64,000 nucleotides of DNA, taken from the NCBI GenBank assembly GCA_017307755.1, contig JAFKGQ010000021.1:1-64000 (forward strand), written 5' to 3'. Below the pieces are notes generated by a model that was not told where the DNA came from, ran no database searches, and was given only the letters and a program-made list of their open reading frames with translations. The translations under genes and the position numbers were made by a program. Position 1 is the first letter of the stretch. Each line of letters opens with the position of its first letter. Positions 55,569 through 63,650 of this stretch are shown piece by piece. The stretch is from Chitinophagaceae bacterium. Lineage in GTDB: Bacteria; Bacteroidota; Bacteroidia; Chitinophagales; Chitinophagaceae.

Positions 55569-56663
55569 TCAGGGTTTTATGATAACCTCATTCCTCTTGA
55601 TGACATATTTGAAGTTGCCGGACAATTGCAGCGCATACAGCACCTCCGTCAGGTTGTCGTCATCGAACACACCTGTATATTCCATATTCTTCAGCTCATC
55701 TCCCTGGATGATCACCTTTACGCCATACCAGCGCTCGAGCTTCAACGCTACCTCTCCCAGTGTTTCGCCGTCGAAGACCAGCTTGTTCTTTGTCCACAAC
55801 ACCTCGGAAGCCACGCTGTCCTTGTTCAGATGATGCACCTGCGTCAGGGTCATTACCACCGGCTTCTTCTGCGTATCATTGGCCCGGATGCTGTCGTTCC
55901 TCACCGTTATGCTGTCGTTGCTGACAATGAGCTTTTCATTGGGTTTTAACAGGATCTTCTTGTCGGCATTGGCTTTCAAAATAACTTCCACTGCACCTTT
56001 GATCAGGGAGGTTTCCGTGACCTTTTCCTCGGGATACGAACGTACATTGAACGCTGTACCCAGCACCATCACATCCACGGTAGCTGTGTGAATGATAAAA
56101 GGGCGAGCGTTGTCCTTCGCCACGTCGAAAAAAGCTTCACCCGTCAGTTGCACCTGGCGTGTCTTTCCGCCAAAATCATTGTCATAGGAGATGTTGCTAC
56201 CCGAATTGAGCCATACCTGTGTCCCATCTGGCAACTGCAGTTTGGATTTGGACCCGTTCTTGGTGCTGACAAAATTGCCGGATGCCAACGACCCCGGTGG
56301 AGGGGGAAGGACGCCTCCCCGTAGGAACACGATCACCAGACAGGCAGCGACTGCCGTTGCTCCCAAAAGCAGCCACAATTTTCGGGGGCGATGGGATCGC
56401 ACCCCGACGTCCGGGCTATGATAAAAAGGGGTGTTTTTCGCCGTATCATCGCTGAGCCGCTGCAAATGCCGGTTGAACAGGTCTTCCGTATCCTCTTCTT
56501 CCACGCTACCTTTCGCTTTCCATAAGGTTTCGACGGACGCGGCCCGTAGAGCCACCTCCGGATGCCGCTGCATCAGCGCATCCAGTTCCCTCAACTCCTC
56601 ACCGGTGGCTTCTCCCGACAGCTTCAGGATCAATAGATGCCATATTTTTTCGTTGTCCATCAT
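55569..56663 (-). CDS. FecR-type anti-sigma factor (364 aa)
   Basis: Start taken at the ATG pair 56663/56660 (MMDNEKIWHLL); the longer frame adds a hydrophobic tail not expected for FecR. N-terminal sigma-binding part (LILKLSGEATGEELRELDALM), one membrane span (LWLLLGATAVAACLVIVFL), a FecR domain (VSTKNGSKSKLQLPDGTQVWLNSGSNI-type block, FFDVAKDNARPFIIHT) and a C-terminal STN-like domain (LGEVALKLERWYGVKVII). Between the sigma gene and susC; 168 bp separate it from susC, holding the antisense-RNA candidate. Confidence 0.92.
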   Translation of the reverse strand: MMDNEKIWHLLILKLSGEATGEELRELDALMQRHPEVALRAASVETLWKAKGSVEEEDTEDLFNRHLQRLSDDTAKNTPFYHSPDVGVRSHRPRKLWLLLGATAVAACLVIVFLRGGVLPPPPGSLASGNFVSTKNGSKSKLQLPDGTQVWLNSGSNISYDNDFGGKTRQVQLTGEAFFDVAKDNARPFIIHTATVDVMVLGTAFNVRSYPEEKVTETSLIKGAVEVILKANADKKILLKPNEKLIVSNDSITVRNDSIRANDTQKKPVVMTLTQVHHLNKDSVASEVLWTKNKLVFDGETLGEVALKLERWYGVKVIIQGDELKNMEYTGVFDDDNLTEVLYALQLSGNFKYVIKRNEVIIKP

Positions 56664-56762
56664 AAATAAGACACCAAAAAGAAGTCCATCTACCAAAGGG
56701 AGGGAAAATAAAATAGAGCCGCAGGCCCCATTCTTATATTGAATTGGCTGTCAGAGATATGC

Positions 56763-57359
56763 TTACATCGACTTTTGTCTGGTCCGCACTGTTGGAACAT
56801 CCAGCTGCGCGGCAGCGGCGATTTTTTTGGCCGCAATCACCAGCTGATTGCGTACTGTCAGCTCGGAAATATTCAAAATGGCCGCCACTTCCCTGTATTT
56901 CAGGCCATGCTCCCGCGCCAGCTGGAAAACGAGCTTGCATTGGGAAGGCAGACCCTGGATGGCCAGGCCGACGCGCCTGGACAGCTCCGCGGAAATGAAC
57001 AGCTCCTCTCCATTGTCGAAAGTCGCGATATTCTCTACCTCGATGGTGTCCAGGCTTACTTTGGGATACTTATAGTTGCGGGTGATATGATTGATGGATA
57101 AGTTCCTGGCGATGGTATACATGAATACGGTTAGGTTCTCTATAGCCGGCAGCTCATTGCGGATGCGCCATAGCTTGATAAACACGTCGGATACGATCTC
57201 TTCTGCCACCTCCCTGGACTTGATGATGGAATAGGAAAAGAGGAACAACTCCCGGTGCAGACTGTCGTATAGCTTGCGATAGGCCGCCATGTCATCGCAG
57301 AGAGCGATTTGTCGTTGCAGTTCCGCTATCAATTCTCTTTTCTCCATGGCAGCAATCAT
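56763..57359 (-). CDS. ECF sigma factor of the GH31/GH127 SusCD locus (198 aa)
   Basis: Region 2: LYDSLHRELFLFSYSIIKSREVAEEIVSDVFIKLW and VFMYTIARNLSINHITR. Region 4: LPSQCKLVFQLAREHGLKYREVAAILNISELTVRNQLVIAAKKI. Starts possible at 57359 or 57347. First gene of a minus-strand run sigma - FecR - SusC - SusD - GH31 - GH127. A near-consensus TACTTTAG (one mismatch to TAnnTTTG) lies in its upstream gap on the coding strand. Confidence 0.92.
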   Translation of the reverse strand: MIAAMEKRELIAELQRQIALCDDMAAYRKLYDSLHRELFLFSYSIIKSREVAEEIVSDVFIKLWRIRNELPAIENLTVFMYTIARNLSINHITRNYKYPKVSLDTIEVENIATFDNGEELFISAELSRRVGLAIQGLPSQCKLVFQLAREHGLKYREVAAILNISELTVRNQLVIAAKKIAAAAQLDVPTVRTRQKSM

Positions 57360-57480
57360 TCAATTCTGATGCTAAAGTAGAGAATTATTGTAATATTGAC
57401 GGTTATTGTTTTTCCCCTTTCCGATCCTGATGACCTGCAGGGAGTTTGCCCACCGCCTTCAGGCCCACCAGTACAATAAC

Positions 57481-57509
57481 AAAAAAACCGCCATTTCGGC
57501 GGTTTTTTT
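57481..57509. terminator. Bidirectional intrinsic terminator
   Basis: Seven A, stem ACCGCC / GGCGGT with loop ATTTC, seven T. It lies 20 bp after the end of the DUF1080 gene on the minus strand and insulates the sigma factor gene downstream. The A and T tracts on both sides would let it work in either direction. Confidence 0.85.
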
Positions 57510-57529
57510 ATTGGTGCACGCAACTGCCG

Positions 57530-58225
57530 TTACAGGGCTTTAATCCTGATATTTTTATAATATGCTTTATTACCATGATCCTGTAGAGCGATAAAACCGG
57601 TCTTTGCAACACCATAGTCAGGATAATCTTTCCATTTGCCGGTGGCCTTTTTATTGCTCCAATCCTTGTCCCATGCGGTGAATTCAACAATCTTTTTTCC
57701 GTTGAGCCAATGCTCCACATGCCCGCGGTTGAAAACTATTTTACTTGTATTCCATCCACCTACGGGAGCTAATTTTTTATTCGCATTTGCGACATGCATG
57801 GCATAATCGGCGCCAGCTTTTTGCCATTCCTCCAATTTTTCAGGGAAATTAACATCATCGATTATCTGATATTCAGGGCCGGTCTGATAAGGGCTGTGAT
57901 ACTTTTTATTTTCTACGACATGATACATCACCCCGCTGTTACTGCCTTTGTCTACCTTCCATTCCCACTCCAGAATAAAGTTTTCATATTGGCCGTCTGT
58001 AGTCAGATCTCCACCGGAAGCATCCGGCGCGGCGCCCAGGCAAACCAACGCCCCATCGATGATCGTCCAGTTTTTTACAGGAGCCGCGCCTTTATTATAA
58101 CCGTGCCAACCTTTCAGTGTCTTACCATCAAAAAGGCTGATCCATCCCCCTTTGTCCTGTGCTGGTGAATTGGTAAACAAAAGGCAAAATGCAATCGTTG
58201 CAGGGACTAATATTGATTTTTTCAT
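57530..58225 (-). CDS. DUF1080 secreted protein, 3-keto-glycoside hydrolase/lyase type (231 aa)
   Basis: Signal peptide ends SPAQ. Single DUF1080 (concanavalin-like) domain: WISLFDGKTLKGWHGYN, SNSGVMYHVVENK, GPEYQIIDD, GHVEHWLNGKKIVEF and the end block GFIALQDHGNKAYYKNIRI. Members next to Gfo/Idh/MocA oxidoreductases act on 3-keto-glycosides made by those dehydrogenases. The oxidoreductase gene is 37 bp upstream on the same strand, so the pair probably forms a two-step oxidise-then-cleave route. The sugar is unknown. Confidence 0.88.
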   Translation of the reverse strand: MKKSILVPATIAFCLLFTNSPAQDKGGWISLFDGKTLKGWHGYNKGAAPVKNWTIIDGALVCLGAAPDASGGDLTTDGQYENFILEWEWKVDKGSNSGVMYHVVENKKYHSPYQTGPEYQIIDDVNFPEKLEEWQKAGADYAMHVANANKKLAPVGGWNTSKIVFNRGHVEHWLNGKKIVEFTAWDKDWSNKKATGKWKDYPDYGVAKTGFIALQDHGNKAYYKNIRIKAL

Positions 58226-58262
58226 TTCTGGTTTATTTTTCTAAGATATTTGTGTATTCAGA

Positions 58263-59615
58263 TCAGGGTTTTTTCATGGCTTCAGGATTCCAGGACATTG
58301 GCCTCTTTTCCCGGTAGCTATCATTGCAAAGCAAGGCGGGAGCTGCCGCGCGGTAACCGAATATGGCGTCTTCCACCACTTTCCCATTATTGCGTATGGC
58401 TGAAAAGAAGTTGAACATATGGTCGTATGGTCCGCCTTTATAGCCATCTTCAGCTTTGTAGGTGATGGAACTGGGTGGCAGGATCTGCTTTCTCATTTCA
58501 TTTTGCTTACCCTTTGTTTTCAGAAAAGGATCTTCCTCATGCGTGGTGTTCCGTTTTAGCACAACGTCGTCCCAGGTGACATCCATCGAGCCTTCACTGC
58601 CTACCAATTTTAAATAAGTAGTGCCGCTTGTCCCATCTACGAAGTTGCAACGTAACGACAGGTTGAACGCCGGGTGTACCATAGTTTTTGGATAATCGAA
58701 AGAGCCCAGCAATACGTCCGGCACTTCGCGCCCATCGTTCCAGAAACGCAATCCCCCTGTTGAATAGATCCGTTCCGGGCCAAGGGAGTTTGTAATAAAA
58801 TGCAGGCTCGAGAAAAGATGCACAAATAGATCGCCCGCCATACCCGTCCCATAATCGGTGTAGTTGCGCCAACGGAAAAAACGTTTGCTGTCGAACGGTC
58901 TTTTCTCCGTGTTGCTGATATAGGTTTCCCAGTCGACGGTTTGCTCGGATGCATCATCGGGGATGGGGTATTGCCAGACGGAAACAGGATCGCGGCGCGC
59001 CCAAAAACCTTCGGCATAATTGAGTTCACCGATGGCGCCCTCTTTGAGCAATTGTTTTGCCTTTTCATTGCCCAGTGAGGAAACTCCCTGACTGCCAACC
59101 TGGAATATCTTTCCTGAGCTCTTTTGTGCTGCGATCACGGCAGGTCCCTCGTCCACTGAATGGACCATGGGTTTTTCGCAATAGACATGCTTGCCCGCAT
59201 TGAGCGCATCGACAGAAATTTGTTTATGCCAATGATCTGGTGTAGCGACGATCACCGCATCGATGTCCTTTCGGTTAAGAATATCTTTATAATGTTTTGT
59301 AGTAAAAATATCATTGCCCCAGTTTTTCCTGGCAGCATCCAGCCTGCCTGTATAAAGGTCGCATACGGCAACCAGTTTTATACCCGGCACCTGCAGGGCG
59401 GTGTTGGTGTCGTTTGTACCCATACCGCCAGCTCCAATCAAAGCAATCTGAAGATTGTCGCCGGAGGCAATCCGTTGTTGTTTGTCCAGGCGGGTAATGT
59501 AAGTATCGCTATTACTCTGGGCAAACGTTTCTGTATATTTTCCGGCGACTAACGCTCCTGAAGACAGCCCAAGTTTTTTTAAAAATTTTCTGCGGGAAGA
59601 ATAGTGATTGTTCAT
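58263..59615 (-). CDS. Gfo/Idh/MocA-family oxidoreductase with Tat signal (450 aa)
   Basis: Start at the ATG at 59615 gives a Tat signal, SSRRKFLKKLGLSSGALVAG. The NAD(P)-binding Rossmann domain has QIALIGAGGMGTND and VAVCDLYTGRL; the family motif is HVYCEKPM, and DHWHKQ lies upstream of it. The C-terminal domain ends with a DSYREKRPMSWNPE tail. Export folded through Tat with bound cofactor fits a periplasmic sugar C3-dehydrogenase. Divergent from the ROK regulator, 175 bp apart. Confidence 0.9.
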   Translation of the reverse strand: MNNHYSSRRKFLKKLGLSSGALVAGKYTETFAQSNSDTYITRLDKQQRIASGDNLQIALIGAGGMGTNDTNTALQVPGIKLVAVCDLYTGRLDAARKNWGNDIFTTKHYKDILNRKDIDAVIVATPDHWHKQISVDALNAGKHVYCEKPMVHSVDEGPAVIAAQKSSGKIFQVGSQGVSSLGNEKAKQLLKEGAIGELNYAEGFWARRDPVSVWQYPIPDDASEQTVDWETYISNTEKRPFDSKRFFRWRNYTDYGTGMAGDLFVHLFSSLHFITNSLGPERIYSTGGLRFWNDGREVPDVLLGSFDYPKTMVHPAFNLSLRCNFVDGTSGTTYLKLVGSEGSMDVTWDDVVLKRNTTHEEDPFLKTKGKQNEMRKQILPPSSITYKAEDGYKGGPYDHMFNFFSAIRNNGKVVEDAIFGYRAAAPALLCNDSYREKRPMSWNPEAMKKP

Positions 59616-59698
59616 ACATTTTTTTTGCAACCGTGCGGGAGTTATTACTTTTTGGCAATAAAACAAACGTAACGAATATTTTATTTTTTTTAAAATAG

Positions 59699-59738
59699 TT
59701 TAGTAAAAAAGTATTCTAATTAAATATCTTTAGTAAAA
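59699..59738. promoter_or_regulatory. Paired direct repeats, candidate ROK operator
   Basis: TTTAGTAAAA occurs at 59699-59708 and again at 59729-59738, a 30-bp period, in the very AT-rich divergent promoter region between the oxidoreductase and the ROK gene. Three helical turns separate them, so a dimer could bind both on one face. The assignment is by position only. Confidence 0.45.
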
Positions 59739-59790
59739 ATTTTATATTACTTTATTTTTGTTTTATTATTTTTTATTTAAAGGTAGGCGT

Positions 59791-61059
59791 ATGCCCAAAC
59801 AAAGTCCGACAGTTCAGCATCCATTGGAAAAGCTAAAAAAAGAAGGAAAAAGCGGGTTTAATAAGATCCGGATATTGAAATATTTATTTGAATCGGAAAA
59901 AGCGTCTACCCCCACCATTTGCAAAAGGGTAGGATTAAGTGCGCCTACCGTATTGAAATTATTATCTGAATTGACAGATGCCGGCTGGATTGAAAAAAAG
60001 GGACCAGGAGCTTCGTTTGGCGGCAGGAGACCCGATCTGGTAGGGCTTGTGCCAAAGTCATTTTTTGTTCTTTGTATTGATATCGAGCTATTTATGGCTA
60101 ATATCGTCATTCTTGACAACACGCTTACACCACAAGGAAATAAAGTTTCCATTCCGTATATACTTCCCAAAAACAGAGAAAACCTGGATAGTATTCTTGA
60201 GCATGCTCAAAAATTGATTACTTTTCTACATATTCCCGGGAATAAACTGATCAGTGTGTGTATAAGTCTGCCGGGTCTGGTCAATCCGGCGACAGGGGAG
60301 AGTTTTAGCTACCTGATTGACAACAATGACCAACGAACCCTGGCGGACTATTGCAAACCCTTTTTTGATGTACCGGTATATGTTCAGAATGATGTAAAAG
60401 CTGCCGCGCTTGGAGAGTTGAGGTGTGGTAAAGCAAAAGGGAAGAAAAATGCCCTGGTGCTTTTAATGGATTGGGGTGTCGGCCTTGGAATAATAATGGA
60501 TGGAAAGGTTCGAAAAGGAACGTCGGGGTTTTCCGGGGAAATAGGGCATATCCCTTTTGAAGATAATGGGGCTCTTTGCTACTGTGGTAAGCACGGGTGT
60601 CTTGAAACAGTAGCTTCCGGGATCGCACTGGCGAAAATGGCCCAGGCCGGTATTGGGTCGGGACAGAATTCTATTTTAAGCGAATTGAGCAATAAGGAGA
60701 TCGACAAAATTGAACCCAGATTGATCGTAGAAGCCGCAAACAAAGGAGACTTATATGCTATAAAGCTCTTATCCAATATAGGGTCAAGTATGGGAAAAGG
60801 GATTTCCACACTTATTCAAATCTTTAATCCGGAATTGATCATCCTGGAAGGAAGAATTGCAGCCGCCAGGCAATATATTACCATACCCATGTTACAGGCG
60901 ATCAATACTTATTGTATGACACAAATAAGAGAAAAGGCGCAGATCGTTTCTTCTGAGTTAGGTGAATCCGCCAATCTTTTGGGTTGCGCCATAGAAAGTA
61001 TCGATCGTTTTTTTGAGATTTGCATTCACCCCACCAGGGAAAAAATTATAACAAAATGA
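59791..61059 (+). CDS. ROK-family transcriptional regulator (422 aa)
   Basis: Start at the ATG at 59791, preceded by AAAGG at a fitting distance; the longer frame begins with TTG. An N-terminal winged helix (KIRILKYLFESEKASTPTICKRVGLSAPTVLKLLSEL) is followed by a sugar-kinase-like ROK domain with GLVNPATG, VQNDVKAAALGE, MDWGVGLGIIMDGKVRKG, GEIGHIPF and the zinc motif CYCGKHGCLE. Typical of NagC/XylR-type sugar-responsive repressors. Divergent from the Gfo/Idh gene, which it likely controls. Its stop overlaps the next gene by 4 bp. Confidence 0.92.
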   Translation: MPKQSPTVQHPLEKLKKEGKSGFNKIRILKYLFESEKASTPTICKRVGLSAPTVLKLLSELTDAGWIEKKGPGASFGGRRPDLVGLVPKSFFVLCIDIELFMANIVILDNTLTPQGNKVSIPYILPKNRENLDSILEHAQKLITFLHIPGNKLISVCISLPGLVNPATGESFSYLIDNNDQRTLADYCKPFFDVPVYVQNDVKAAALGELRCGKAKGKKNALVLLMDWGVGLGIIMDGKVRKGTSGFSGEIGHIPFEDNGALCYCGKHGCLETVASGIALAKMAQAGIGSGQNSILSELSNKEIDKIEPRLIVEAANKGDLYAIKLLSNIGSSMGKGISTLIQIFNPELIILEGRIAAARQYITIPMLQAINTYCMTQIREKAQIVSSELGESANLLGCAIESIDRFFEICIHPTREKIITK

Positions 61060-61628
61060 AAATAAAATCACGGAACAAGCCCCAATCCATCGATGAATAT
61101 ATCGATTCATTCCCTCCGGAGATTGCCGCCAAACTTAGCCAGATGCGTCAGGTCATCCGGCAGGCCGCACCAAAAGCAGCGGAAGTGATCAGTTATGGGA
61201 TGCCGGCTTTTAAACAGAACAGGGTGTTGGTGTACTTTGCCGCCGCCAAAAAGCATCTGGGTTTTTATCCAACATCGGGGCCTATCGAGGTTTTCAAAAC
61301 AGATCTGAAAGCATACAGCACGTCAAAGGGCGCCATACAACTCCCTTTGGAAGGGGCCTTACCTGTCGCCCTGATAAAAAAGATCGTTCGACATCGGTTG
61401 GCGGAAGATGAGCAATTACACCAAGTGACTACGACCCCCGGCTTTTTATCGACACTGGGTGCGCCTGCCAGGCGGGCGCTGCAAGGCAAAAGGATAACAT
61501 CTGAGAAGCAACTCGCGCAATACACCGAAAAAGAAATTCTTTCACTTCATGGTCTGGGACCCAGCTCGATGCCGAAACTAAAGGCCGCCTTAAAGAAGGC
61601 AGGACTCTCGTTCAAGTCGGGGAAGTGA
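61056..61628 (+). CDS. DUF1801 protein with C-terminal helix-hairpin-helix region (190 aa)
   Basis: ATG at 61056 overlaps the ROK stop as ATGA, implying coupled translation. The DUF1801 (YdhG-like) domain has SIDEYIDSFPPEIAAKLSQMRQVIRQAAP, ISYGMPAFKQNRVLVYFAAAKKHLGFYPTSG. After about residue 130, LGAPARRALQGKRI through SLHGLGPSSMPKLKAAL is an alpha-CTD/HhH-like module. The two-module form is known in many bacteria but has no established function. It may be unrelated to the sugar genes around it. Confidence 0.85.
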   Translation: MKIKSRNKPQSIDEYIDSFPPEIAAKLSQMRQVIRQAAPKAAEVISYGMPAFKQNRVLVYFAAAKKHLGFYPTSGPIEVFKTDLKAYSTSKGAIQLPLEGALPVALIKKIVRHRLAEDEQLHQVTTTPGFLSTLGAPARRALQGKRITSEKQLAQYTEKEILSLHGLGPSSMPKLKAALKKAGLSFKSGK

Positions 61629-61636
61629 TCGGTGCA

Positions 61637-63616
61637 TTATAATTTTTTGACCCTCATATTTCGGAACCTTACTATATCGCCATGTCCCAGAAAACCCAGA
61701 TGACCCGTTGGTCGCAAAAGACCGGGGTGCTCTTTATGATCCATCGTTCCATTTTTGGACTCCTCTTTTATATCGCCATCCAGGATCACCGTTCCGTTGA
61801 GGATCACCTTTATTTTATTCCCCCTGGCTATGATCTCTTCCTTATTCCACTGGCCTGTCGGCAATAGATAACCTCTCTTTGCAGGAATGACCCCATACAC
61901 CGAACCATGATACTGATAGGGATGGAGGTCTTTGTACTTTGGCGCCTCGTTGTCGAGCACCTGGATCTCCATTCCCACATAGGCCGCATCGCCCTCCAAC
62001 GGGGCACGGATGCCGATGCCATTATTTGCTCCGGGCGTCAGCTGAAATTCGAATCGATATATAAAATTGGAGAATTCTTCTTTGGTATATAAGTTTCCCC
62101 CACCGCCGGCCTCAGGAGCCACTTCTACCACACCGTCTTTGACAAGATAGCCTGTCGTGTTTCCTGTCCATTGGCTCAGATCAAGCCCATTGAACAAAGA
62201 AATAAAGCCTTCTTTCTTTTCTGCTTCGGTGAGGACGGTGGGTTCGCCGGGGTGAAGTTCACGCAGATAGATATTGCGATATGCAACGTAAGTGCCGTGA
62301 GCCTGCAGCTCAATTTGCTCTTCCGGGAAGATGGGGATACTGCGATCCCAGTAATTTTCGAGGGTAATATTATCCGTTACCAGTATGCCATTCAACCAGA
62401 CCGTTACTTTTTCGCCCTTCATGATGATATGGAACCGGTTCCATTCCCCGATCTTATTATCCGCCACGACCAATGGCTTGCTTTCATTTTTTTGATTGTT
62501 GTACAACCCTCCGGACCCCACCTGTGCGCCGACCTCTCTTCTGCTGGTGTCCCAGATCTGTACCTGGGGCGAACCTCTTAAATAAATCCCGGCGTCGCCC
62601 TTTTCCGTGATCTTCCAATCGACATACATTTCAATATCACGATATTTCTTTTCTGTCGCCAGATTTTCTCCATGACCTGTAAAGATCAACAACCTGTCCT
62701 TTACCACCCAATCTCCTTTCGTTTTTTCATTAGCCGCCTGTTGGGCGGCAGCGAGCGCGTCACCGGTCATCTTTGATCTGGCGATCGGATTTTCAACAAG
62801 CGCTTTCCAGCCTTTGAGATCGATGCCATTGAAAAGGCTTTCAAAGCCATGATCGTATGGCATTTTCAAAAGAAGGGTGTTTAGCTTTGCCGTTAAAAAG
62901 GCGCTGTCTTCTCCTTTGAGGAGGGGTAACGCCGTTTCGAGCGCACTGCGAACCACGGGCCCCTTGATCGTTGCATCTGCCAGCGCCAGACGGGTTACGA
63001 TGAGCGCAGCCTCGTTGTTCACCGCTGGGTCGTTCAGCGATTTGCTCACGAGTATAAAACTGCTGAAGCCGGGAATGAGGGCCGCTTTTGCCAATATTCT
63101 CTTTTTCTCAATGGGATTTTTGGCAAGCCCCATTTCATCTTCCAATAGTAATAATTGTCTTTCTCCTGTCAGGGGTGATGGCGGCGCCGGATGATAAGCA
63201 GGCAGCATGGGCAAATTCGCGTTCTGACGGTCCACCGCCGCCTTGTCTGTAAGAAGATCCAATTGGGATCGGATGGCCAGCCGCGCATAGTCCGTCTTGA
63301 CGGAGCCTGCGTATTTTTTTATCCAATCGATCGTGTGGGTTTTTTTTGTGGCATCCTCTTCCGAAGCATTTGCATAAGCACTGAGCGCACTCGCGGCGCT
63401 TACCTTTAGAGAGTCGTCGTCCAGCAATCGAAAGAGAGATTTCCATTCGGACTTGCCCCAGCCATCCATCTTTGTCAACGCGGCGTCGGCGTCCGTCCGG
63501 TGCTGATAGGGGAATGACCGGATGGTTTCTATTATCTTGGGGTCACGTTTCTGGGCGTCTGCTTCACCGGCTAAAAAGATGGATACAAGAAGAAAAAGGG
63601 AGGTATAATGTTTCAT
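61637..63616 (-). CDS. Secreted protein with helical-repeat region and two DUF1080 domains (659 aa)
   Basis: Signal peptide ends EADAQ. Residues about 25-255 form HEAT-like helical repeats (KSLFRLLDDDSLKVSAASALSAY, NEAALIVTRLALADATI). DUF1080 domain 1 spans about 262-455 (FESLFNGIDLKGWKAL, GDAGIYLRGSPQVQIWD, GEWNRFHI). Domain 2 spans about 467-659 (FISLFNGLDLSQWTGN, NNGIGIRAPLEGDAAYVGMEIQVLD, GHLGFLGHGDIVRFRNMRV). It would act on 3-keto-glycosides made by the neighbouring Gfo/Idh protein; the helical part may hold a partner or polymer. It converges on the DUF1801 gene with 8 bp between stops. Confidence 0.87.
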   Translation of the reverse strand: MKHYTSLFLLVSIFLAGEADAQKRDPKIIETIRSFPYQHRTDADAALTKMDGWGKSEWKSLFRLLDDDSLKVSAASALSAYANASEEDATKKTHTIDWIKKYAGSVKTDYARLAIRSQLDLLTDKAAVDRQNANLPMLPAYHPAPPSPLTGERQLLLLEDEMGLAKNPIEKKRILAKAALIPGFSSFILVSKSLNDPAVNNEAALIVTRLALADATIKGPVVRSALETALPLLKGEDSAFLTAKLNTLLLKMPYDHGFESLFNGIDLKGWKALVENPIARSKMTGDALAAAQQAANEKTKGDWVVKDRLLIFTGHGENLATEKKYRDIEMYVDWKITEKGDAGIYLRGSPQVQIWDTSRREVGAQVGSGGLYNNQKNESKPLVVADNKIGEWNRFHIIMKGEKVTVWLNGILVTDNITLENYWDRSIPIFPEEQIELQAHGTYVAYRNIYLRELHPGEPTVLTEAEKKEGFISLFNGLDLSQWTGNTTGYLVKDGVVEVAPEAGGGGNLYTKEEFSNFIYRFEFQLTPGANNGIGIRAPLEGDAAYVGMEIQVLDNEAPKYKDLHPYQYHGSVYGVIPAKRGYLLPTGQWNKEEIIARGNKIKVILNGTVILDGDIKEESKNGTMDHKEHPGLLRPTGHLGFLGHGDIVRFRNMRVKKL

Positions 63617-63650
63617 GAAAGTCAGTTTGGAAATTGCGCGTTTGGGTTTG

